From: Candidatus Latescibacterota bacterium
Lineage (GTDB): Bacteria; Latescibacterota; UBA2968
Direction: 5' to 3'
DNA length: 64,000 bases
Assembly (NCBI GenBank): GCA_022823725.1
Contig: JAJEHL010000049.1
Location: 248,001 to 312,000 of the forward strand
Below, piece after piece: positions 16,976-23,830 of the stretch; position 1 is the first letter of the stretch, and each line of letters begins with the position of its first letter. Position numbers and translations under genes: made by a program. A model generated the notes under the pieces. The model worked only from the letters and a program-made list of their open reading frames with translations. It was not told the DNA's origin and made no database searches.

Positions 16976-18715
16976 ATGGACCGGGAAGAGATGAGCAATG
17001 AAGAGAATTATGCGTTTGATGTCGCCGGATATTTACATGTTCCGGGGGTGTTGAGTCGTGGGGAAGTTGAAGCTTTGAACAGGGCACTGGACGAGGCGGG
17101 TGGGTCTGAAGGCATGCTGGGCTGGGAGGCGCCCCAGCGGGATCTGTTTCGGGATTTGCTGGTGCATCCGCAACTGGTGTGGTATTTGAACCAGATTGTC
17201 GGACATGGATTCCGACTGGATCAGGCGCCCCGATTGTTGGGGTGCCGGGAGGGGGAGGTCGGGCAGGGTCTGGTTGGTGGAGATGAGCCTCGGAATCCAT
17301 CCCGGGCTTATTTTATTCAAAATGGTCGCCGGTCGTGCCAGGGGGTGAAGGCGATCTGGGTGCTGGAGGATGTGGAGGAGGGAGATGGCGGGCTGGTGGT
17401 GGTTCAGGCGAGTCACAAGAGCAATGTGGAAACGCCCGAGGATCTGGCGACCGGGCAGGACGATATGGGGCTGGTGAAACAGCCTGTGCTGAAGGCGGGC
17501 GATTTATTTTTACTGGCCGAGACTGCGTTGCAGGGGATGCGCCCATGGACGGGTTCACCGAGACGGCTGTTGACGTACTGGTATGCGGGACGAGCGGTCA
17601 TTCAGTCGAATGGGTCGGGACCGGGTGCTGAGATCGAAACGCGACCCGGGTGGACGGAGAGTGCGCCTCCCGAACAGAAGGCGGTAATGTACAGGCCGGG
17701 GGCTAAGGGATCTAATCCGCCGCCTGTGCTGAATACCGATGGCGAAAAGACGTGGGTGGAGGAGAGTTCTGAGGTGATTCATCCTTCGATTTATATTCGG
17801 GATCCAAATTCGACTATTGATGAGAAGGAATTTTATTTTTGGGATTTGAACGGGTATCTGGTGGTGCGCGGGGTGATGGACGAGGAATGGCTGGAAAAGG
17901 CGAATGAGGCGGTGGATAAATTCCAGGATCGGATTGAGGTTGGTTCAGAACTGGCGCGAGGGTCGAAGAGTCAGGCCGGAACGGGGCGGCCGTTATTGCC
18001 GGGGCTGGTGGATTTGCCCGCGCCTTATTGCGATCCGTTCCGGCGCATGATTGCACATCCCGCTGTGGTACATCGGCTAAATTGGATGGGAGCCAGCGGG
18101 TATCGCACGGGCGGTGGTACGGTGTTTTGCGCTGTGCAAGGGACGTCTGGCCACGCGTTGCACGATGGGAATGAGCCGATGAGTCCGTCGCGGGGCTACC
18201 AGTTTAAGAATGGGCGGAGTTATTGCGAGACGGTGACGATTACGTGGCAGTTGCGGGATGTGGAGCCGGACCTGGGTGGGTTTGCCTGTGTGCCGGGTTC
18301 TCATAAGACGCAGTATTCAATGCCTCCTGGAATCCGCACCTGCGACGAGACGATGGGGCTGGTGGTGCAGCCAGCGATGAAAGCGGGCGATGTGTTGTTT
18401 TTTATGGATGGCGGGTGTACACACGGCGCGCTGGCGTGGAAAAATCCGATTCCCAGACGGGGTGTGCTGGTTAAATATCAATCCAAAAATTCCAACTGGG
18501 GCGGTGGCGTAATCGATCCCCAGGAGCGCTGGGGCGATATGGTCGAAGATATGACTGAGGAACAGTTTGCTGTTATGCGCGGTCCGGAACGCGATGGACG
18601 GGATCGCACGGTGCCCAGGTTGGCCGTGCACGATGGGCAGGTGCATGTGTCGTACGATCCAGAGGGGGATAAGTATGCGGCTTCTTATCGCAAGCCGGGA
18701 GAAAAGTCGGGATAG
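16976..18715 (+). CDS. Double-domain PhyH-like protein A (degenerate N-terminal domain)
   Basis: 579 aa made of two homologous PhyH-type domains, about residues 8-215 and 281-500. In the C-terminal domain the proximal iron site reads H396-D397-G398 (ALHDGNEP), the distal His is H483 (CTHGALAW), and PIPRRG supplies the Arg. In the N-terminal domain the aligned positions are V100-G101-G102 and Q186 (ALQGMRPW), so all metal ligands are lost. The Asp of canonical H-x-D is Gly even in the C-terminal domain. Shared blocks GYxFxNGR, WxLxDV and GSHK confirm the homology. Likely a cytosolic oxygenase with a structural or regulatory N-terminal half; substrate unknown. ATG at 16976 with AAAGGAGGTCAGAG. 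Paralogue B is at 19861. Confidence 0.85.
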   Translation: MDREEMSNEENYAFDVAGYLHVPGVLSRGEVEALNRALDEAGGSEGMLGWEAPQRDLFRDLLVHPQLVWYLNQIVGHGFRLDQAPRLLGCREGEVGQGLVGGDEPRNPSRAYFIQNGRRSCQGVKAIWVLEDVEEGDGGLVVVQASHKSNVETPEDLATGQDDMGLVKQPVLKAGDLFLLAETALQGMRPWTGSPRRLLTYWYAGRAVIQSNGSGPGAEIETRPGWTESAPPEQKAVMYRPGAKGSNPPPVLNTDGEKTWVEESSEVIHPSIYIRDPNSTIDEKEFYFWDLNGYLVVRGVMDEEWLEKANEAVDKFQDRIEVGSELARGSKSQAGTGRPLLPGLVDLPAPYCDPFRRMIAHPAVVHRLNWMGASGYRTGGGTVFCAVQGTSGHALHDGNEPMSPSRGYQFKNGRSYCETVTITWQLRDVEPDLGGFACVPGSHKTQYSMPPGIRTCDETMGLVVQPAMKAGDVLFFMDGGCTHGALAWKNPIPRRGVLVKYQSKNSNWGGGVIDPQERWGDMVEDMTEEQFAVMRGPERDGRDRTVPRLAVHDGQVHVSYDPEGDKYAASYRKPGEKSG

Positions 18716-18766
18716 GGAGGATCGAGAAAATGCCGAGGGCTATAGATAATTTTGCAAGGTGTATAG

Positions 18767-18796
18767 AACCGGGGCTTATCGCAAGTCCCGGTTTTG
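18767..18796 (+). terminator. Probable terminator after PhyH gene A
   Basis: The inverted repeat 18767-18777 / 18783-18793 (AACCGGGGCTT with AAGTCCCGGTT, one G-U pair) has a 5-nt loop and a short T tract. The first arm equals the one at 16841. Confidence 0.6.
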
Positions 18797-18819
18797 TGTA
18801 TGAAAAAGAGCTTCACATT

Positions 18820-19725
18820 TTAGCTATTCGGGAGCAGGCCGATCTGATCCAGAGACGCGCGGAGAAATTCCAGATCTTCTTCAGTGGCAGAGAGTTGGGG
18901 TGATCTGAGATATCGGGCGGAGACGCCGTAGAGTTCCAGGATGGCGCGCCACATGGTTTGCCAGCCGCCTCGAAAATTGGGCTGCAGATCCCAGAGCGGG
19001 CGTTCGATTTCGACGGTGATCCGCCGCGCTTCGGCTATGTCGTTGCGGCAGAGAGCCTGGTGGAATTCCGCGCCGATGTGGGGGGCGAATGAGGTGGACC
19101 AGTCCATGAAGGTGGTGCAGCCAAAGGGCCATTCGAGGAGGTGACGCCACAGGGTGCCTCCGGTCATGATTTTCCAGTGGTGGCCGTATTTTTGCAGGGT
19201 TTCTACGGCATAGGCCGTGTCGCCGTCTTCTTTAAAACAGCAGATGCCGGGTTCGTCTATGAGCATATCCAGTGCGCGATGCGAGGGATAGCCGACGAGC
19301 ATCACCGGGATGATTTTGCCGATTGCGGCATTGTGGGCGGCAACGCCTTCGGGGTCTGAGGCGTGGAATGTGGTGACGGACATGAGCGCATCTGCGCCCC
19401 ATTCGACACATTTGTGGGCAAATGCTTCTGCTTGTCGGGTGGGCCAGGCTCCGGTCGCGGCGATGGTGAGGGCGCGGCCAGCGGTGCGCTCGATGGTGAA
19501 TTGTGTGAGTTGTGCGATTTCGTCTTCGCTCAGGCAGAAGTACTGGCTGTCACCCGCTGTTAGCAAGATGACGCCACTGCCGCCTCCAATGCCGGTTTCG
19601 ATGATGTTGTCCACGCCATCCCAGTTGATGTCTCCATTTGATAGAAAAGGCGTCGGTATTGATGTGACAGGACCTTTTAGGAGGTTTTTTATTTCGTCGG
19701 GCGATTTTCGCGTTCGTGTGGTCAT
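18820..19725 (-). CDS. Dihydrodipicolinate-synthase-like (DapA/NAL superfamily) lyase
   Basis: 301 aa TIM-barrel lyase. It opens with GPVTSIPTPFLSNGDINWDG, matching the DapA start. The Schiff-base Lys is K165 (ICCFKEDGD) and the catalytic Tyr is probably Y146 (VGYPSH). The usual GTTGE loop is replaced by AGDSQ, and the Tyr-Lys spacing is 19 residues instead of about 28, so this is a divergent group that should act on another 2-oxo acid rather than make dihydrodipicolinate. ATG at 19725 with AAGGAG upstream. It is divergent from PhyH gene B across a 135-bp gap and probably catabolic. Confidence 0.82.
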   Translation of the reverse strand: MTTRTRKSPDEIKNLLKGPVTSIPTPFLSNGDINWDGVDNIIETGIGGGSGVILLTAGDSQYFCLSEDEIAQLTQFTIERTAGRALTIAATGAWPTRQAEAFAHKCVEWGADALMSVTTFHASDPEGVAAHNAAIGKIIPVMLVGYPSHRALDMLIDEPGICCFKEDGDTAYAVETLQKYGHHWKIMTGGTLWRHLLEWPFGCTTFMDWSTSFAPHIGAEFHQALCRNDIAEARRITVEIERPLWDLQPNFRGGWQTMWRAILELYGVSARYLRSPQLSATEEDLEFLRASLDQIGLLPNS

Positions 19726-19784
19726 GTTTGTTACTCCTTATCTAATTTTTTTTGCGGCACCTTCATATTATAAGCATTTTTATT

Positions 19785-19813
19785 TTGAATTGATCCACAA
19801 ATTAGCGTACTAT
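19785..19813 (+). promoter_or_regulatory. Promoter of the double-domain PhyH gene B
   Basis: TTGAAT (19785-19790), a 17-nt spacer and TACTAT (19808-19813), matching element for element the promoter at 16906-16934. The conserved block AAACCCCAATCTT lies at 19831-19843, 6 nt further downstream than in copy A. Confidence 0.6.
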
Positions 19814-19860
19814 GTATTAAATGCACTAATAAACCCCAATCTTATAGCAGGAGGTCACCG

Positions 19861-21630
19861 ATGGACCGGGAAGCGATGAGCAACGAGGAGAATTACAGCT
19901 TTGATGTGGCAGGCTATTTGCACATCCCGGGCGTGTTGAACCGAGGTGAGGTGAAGGCGCTGAATGAGGCGCTGGACAAAGGGGGACAGAGTGAGGGGAT
20001 GCTGAGATGGGATTCCCCACTTCGGGATCTGTTTCGGGATTTGATGATTCATCCACAATTGGTGTGGTATTTGAATCAGATCGTGGGCTATGGGTTCCGG
20101 CTGGACCGGGAGCCAGAGTTGTTGTGCGATGAGACCTGGGATGTGGAGGCACCCCTGGTGGGAGGCAATGAGCCAAGAAATCCGGCCCGGGCGTACTATT
20201 TTCAGAATGGGCGCCGGTATTGCCAGGCAGTGCGGGCGATCTGGGCGCTTGAGGATGTGGAAGAAGGCGATGGTGGATTTGTGATGGTGCCGTGTACTCA
20301 CAAGGTGAATGTGGAGACGCCAGAGGACGTGGCTACGGGTGAGGACGATATGGGTCTGACGTTCCAGCCGGAGCTAAAGGCCGGGGATCTGTTTCTGGTG
20401 GCGGGGACGGTGTTGCAGGGGGTGCGGCCGTGGCAGGGCAAAGGGCCACGGCGATTGTTGAGCTACGAGTATGTGGGGCGGGCGGCGATTCAGTCTGCGG
20501 GGACGGGTCCCATGGTTGCGGAGGATCCTTCTCCTGAATGGCATGCGGCGATTAGCCCCGAACAGCGCGCGTCGCTTTACAAACCGGATTATGCGTATTC
20601 GACGCCTCCGCCGGTGATTGTGACGGATGGCGAGACAGTAAAACTCGATGAATCGCGGGAGGTGTTTCATCCCTCGATTTACAGTCGGGATCCCAATTCT
20701 AATATCGATGAAAAAGAGTTCTATTTTTGGGAATTGAACGGGTATTTGATTCTCAAAGGGGTGATGGATGCGGCGTGGTTGGAGAAGGCAAATGAGGCGA
20801 TTGACAAGTTTGAGGACCAGATTGTGGTGCAGGAGGAATTGTCGCGGGGGTCAAAGAGCCTGGCGGGTACGGGGCGTCCGGTATTGGGCGGTTTGCTGGA
20901 TCTTCCCGAGCCGTATTGCGAGCCGTTTCGGAAGATGGTGGCTCACCCGCCCGTGCAACACAGGTTGACGTGGATGGGCGGGAGCGGCGCGCGAATGAGT
21001 GGACCGTCGGCGTTTTGCTCGGTTCAAGGAACGTCTGGCCCTGCCCTGCACGATTCTGGAGAACCGATGTATCCGCCGATGGGCTATCAGTTTCAGAATG
21101 GGCGGAGCTATTCGGAGGCGGTGACGATTACGTGGCAGTTGCGGGATGTGCCGCCGGGTCTTGGCGGGTTTGCCTGTGTTCCGGGTTCTCACAAGGGGAA
21201 ATACCCAACGCCGCTGGGCGTGCGGTCCTGCGATGATGATATGGGTCTGGTGAAGCAGTTGGTGATGGATGCGGGGGATGTGCTATTTTTTGCCGATGGC
21301 GCGACGACGCACGGCACCACTGCGTGGAAGAATCCCATCCCGCGGCGGGGTATTTTGATCAAATACTCGTCGCGGAGTTTTCACCGCAGCGGCGGGGAGA
21401 TGGCGCATCCGTGGAACCGTTGGGGTGACGACATGGTGGAGGGTATGACGGACGCACATTTGGCCGTGATGCGCGGCACGGATCGGGATGCGCGCGATTA
21501 CAATGTGCCCCGGCTGGAAGTGAAGGATGGCGAGGTGGAGGTGTCCTACGAGCGGGGGCAGGCGCTTTATAGTGGCGAGGCGCCAACGACGCCGGTGGTC
21601 GAACAGATGCGAAATAGAACAGACCGTTAG
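19861..21630 (+). CDS. Double-domain PhyH-like protein B (degenerate N-terminal domain)
   Basis: 589 aa, paralogue of protein A at 16976 along its whole length. The C-terminal domain keeps H397-D398-S399 (ALHDSGEP), the distal H484 (TTHGTTAW) and PIPRRG; the N-terminal domain has V100 and Q186 at the ligand positions, exactly the same losses as in A. The N-terminal domain decayed before the duplication yet has stayed intact as an open frame in both copies, which argues that it does something. The start at 19861 has GGAGGTCACCG upstream and the same MDRE-MSNEENY opening. The stop overlaps by 4 bp the stop of the convergent PhyH gene at 21627. Confidence 0.85.
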   Translation: MDREAMSNEENYSFDVAGYLHIPGVLNRGEVKALNEALDKGGQSEGMLRWDSPLRDLFRDLMIHPQLVWYLNQIVGYGFRLDREPELLCDETWDVEAPLVGGNEPRNPARAYYFQNGRRYCQAVRAIWALEDVEEGDGGFVMVPCTHKVNVETPEDVATGEDDMGLTFQPELKAGDLFLVAGTVLQGVRPWQGKGPRRLLSYEYVGRAAIQSAGTGPMVAEDPSPEWHAAISPEQRASLYKPDYAYSTPPPVIVTDGETVKLDESREVFHPSIYSRDPNSNIDEKEFYFWELNGYLILKGVMDAAWLEKANEAIDKFEDQIVVQEELSRGSKSLAGTGRPVLGGLLDLPEPYCEPFRKMVAHPPVQHRLTWMGGSGARMSGPSAFCSVQGTSGPALHDSGEPMYPPMGYQFQNGRSYSEAVTITWQLRDVPPGLGGFACVPGSHKGKYPTPLGVRSCDDDMGLVKQLVMDAGDVLFFADGATTHGTTAWKNPIPRRGILIKYSSRSFHRSGGEMAHPWNRWGDDMVEGMTDAHLAVMRGTDRDARDYNVPRLEVKDGEVEVSYERGQALYSGEAPTTPVVEQMRNRTDR

Positions 21631-22445
21631 ACGGTTCTGTTATCCAGCGAGTACTCGCGGTTTCCATTTGGACCGCCGCCGATTGCCCAGGTGCCGCGGA
21701 AGAGGGTCCGCCGCCTTGGGGGCATGGCTTCGATTGTTTCGTGGTCGAGGTTGAGGCGGTGCCACTGTGCCCAGATGGAGTTGTAGCAGTTGAAGACCGC
21801 GCATCTCGGGTTGTTCGGGTTGATCCAGTCGTTGGCAGCGTGGATCAGGCTTTCCGTGAAGATGACCACCGAGCCTGCGGGACAGCTATAATCTTCCATT
21901 GCGTCTCTCATACTGGATTCATAGGGGGAGCCGCCGATATTTGGCCGAAACCGATCCGGGCCGCCGTAATTGAAGTGGGCTTTGTGCGACCCGCTGAGAA
22001 AAGAGGTTCCGCCCTGTCCCGACACTACTTCCTCGAGTTCCCACACGACCCGGGTCAGCCCGGCAAAAATTTTATTTCCCGCGACCTGATAGCGCATGGC
22101 GTTGGCTTGTTGGGGGGGACGCACGACGTGGGGCATGCCGTTGTCTCTCCGTTCCGATTTGTCCCATCCGGGAGGCCGCACGGTGGTGAAGGAGCCTTCG
22201 CAGCGGAAGCCGTAGCAATCGTCTTTTACAAAGGGGTCTTCGGATAGGATTTCGTTTAGAATGCCGACGATTGCCGGATGGTCCAGCAGGTTCTGAAGCG
22301 GACCTTCATAACTCCGCCTGGCACCGGCATATACTTCGGCTTTCATCTCTTCTATCTCGGCTGTCGATAGCACAGAGGGTAGCAGGATCCAGCCGCGAAG
22401 GTCGAAGAAGAATTTTTGCTCGTCGGTCATAGGTATGGGTGTCAT
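21627..22445 (-). CDS. PhyH family protein with non-canonical iron site
   Basis: 272 aa, single domain, cytosolic. It starts with TDEQKFFFDLRGWILLPSVL. Aligning the WELEEV and GSHKAHF blocks with the double-domain proteins puts H106-V107-V108 at the proximal site and H202 (SLIHAANDW) at the distal one, with Arg in NPRCAVF. The usual carboxylate is again absent. ATG at 22445 has a strong AAAGGAGG 5 nt upstream, and the ATG overlaps the TGA of the Gfo/Idh/MocA gene (22442-22445), so translation is coupled. Confidence 0.82.
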   Translation of the reverse strand: MTPIPMTDEQKFFFDLRGWILLPSVLSTAEIEEMKAEVYAGARRSYEGPLQNLLDHPAIVGILNEILSEDPFVKDDCYGFRCEGSFTTVRPPGWDKSERRDNGMPHVVRPPQQANAMRYQVAGNKIFAGLTRVVWELEEVVSGQGGTSFLSGSHKAHFNYGGPDRFRPNIGGSPYESSMRDAMEDYSCPAGSVVIFTESLIHAANDWINPNNPRCAVFNCYNSIWAQWHRLNLDHETIEAMPPRRRTLFRGTWAIGGGPNGNREYSLDNRTV

Positions 22446-23698
22446 TTTTCCTCCTTTGGTCCATTGAGACGAACGGTTTCGCCTCCCTGGTCGATAGATT
22501 GCATTGCGGATAGGATCATTCGCGTGGCTTCCATGCCGTATTGGCCATCTACTGGGGATGGACCGCCGCGGGCAAATTTGGCAATTTCCTGCACCAGCTT
22601 GCGGTCTGCACCGAAGTGAGAGGTTTCAAAGGCTTCGGCTTTGCATTGTATGAGTTCTTCTCTGCGTTCCCCATAGTCCGTGACGAGGTCGATTTCGCCC
22701 TTCAGGCGCGTCAGGATCATTCGCCCTTTTGTGCCGACCAGTTCAAAGGTTTCTTCGTCTTCGGCTTTGGGACCGTAAATGGCGTAGAAGATGGAGGCGA
22801 CGATTCCGTTGTCGTACTGGAAGTGGATGGATGCGTGGTCGAAGATGTCTGCGCCGGGTTTATATACGCAATTGTCTTTTCGGCGCATGGGATCGGTTTC
22901 ATTGGCGAAGGTCTGATCTATTGCGCCTCGTGCCTGATCCTGTGTGCCCGTTTCGACCAACTCCGCTCGATAAGGACAAGTGTCGTCGTCGCAGACGGCA
23001 CAAAATTCGGGCGCGTCTTCGCGCACTTCAAAGAGGTTGCGTCCCCCAAAGGCGTTGACCTGAAGACAATGGTCGTTCGCAAACCAGTTGAATACGTCTG
23101 TGTAGTGCGATGCCTTGTCGTTGAGCGCACCGCCGCTCAATGACCGCGTGCGGTGCCAGGTCATAAAATAATGCGTGTAGGGGATTACGGAGCGAATGAG
23201 CATCATTTTGAGGTCGCCGATGACGCCGCTTTTCAGCAGGTTGTAGAGTTCGATCCAGGGCTGTTCATAGCGCCTGGTAAATCCCATGATCATCGGATTA
23301 TTTGTTTTGTGCTCTTCTTTTTGAATGGCTATGGCATCTTCGAGCGTATGTGCAATGGGCTTGTCCAGATAGACTTTTTTGCCCGAGCACAACGCGGGTA
23401 TTGCCGCTTCGCGATGGGCTGCCGTGGGCGTGGTGATGACAATTAGATCTACGTTGTCGTCGGCGATCAGGGCTGTTGGGTCGCTGTAGAATGCGGGTGA
23501 AAACGTCTTGTTGCCCGCTGCCGCCGCGATTCTGTTCACATCTTCGAGGGCGATGTGCATGCGGCTTTCTGTGCGGTTGCAAAAAGCGGTGATTGTGATG
23601 TCCAGATCGCTGGCTTGTTCGGCAATTTGATGGCCAATACAGTTGATGCCGCGGCTGCCAGTTCCGATGATGCCCACGCGAATGGTATTTGTAGTCAC
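22442..23698 (-). CDS. Gfo/Idh/MocA family oxidoreductase
   Basis: 418 aa from the GTG at 23698, which has CGGAG 9 nt upstream and is followed at once by the Rossmann strand IRVGIIGTGSRGINC. The frame is open to 23845, but that extension has no clear site and no family similarity. The DKP form of the EKP motif (VYLDKPIAHT) is at about residue 100. A Cys-bearing insertion (FCAVCDDDTCPYRAEL) near residue 245 could bind a metal. It is translationally coupled to the PhyH gene downstream, and the pair is divergent from the PHP-domain gene at 23831. An oxidation pathway shared by the two enzymes is inferred. Confidence 0.85.
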   Translation of the reverse strand: MTTNTIRVGIIGTGSRGINCIGHQIAEQASDLDITITAFCNRTESRMHIALEDVNRIAAAAGNKTFSPAFYSDPTALIADDNVDLIVITTPTAAHREAAIPALCSGKKVYLDKPIAHTLEDAIAIQKEEHKTNNPMIMGFTRRYEQPWIELYNLLKSGVIGDLKMMLIRSVIPYTHYFMTWHRTRSLSGGALNDKASHYTDVFNWFANDHCLQVNAFGGRNLFEVREDAPEFCAVCDDDTCPYRAELVETGTQDQARGAIDQTFANETDPMRRKDNCVYKPGADIFDHASIHFQYDNGIVASIFYAIYGPKAEDEETFELVGTKGRMILTRLKGEIDLVTDYGERREELIQCKAEAFETSHFGADRKLVQEIAKFARGGPSPVDGQYGMEATRMILSAMQSIDQGGETVRLNGPKEEK

Positions 23699-23830
23699 TG
23701 TTGGTTTCTCCGGGAAAATGCAGGTTGTATCAGAGTTCTTGTGAAGAATATACCAATTATTCCCGAAAATAAAAGTCATCTTGAGACCCTCGGGATGATT
23801 CCGAGGCGTTTTACGAGAGGATTGCGGAGT

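Noticed and set aside
23555-23830. N-terminal extension of the propeller-PHP protein
   Set aside because: It runs into the divergent Gfo/Idh/MocA gene, and its sequence looks like antisense of that gene.
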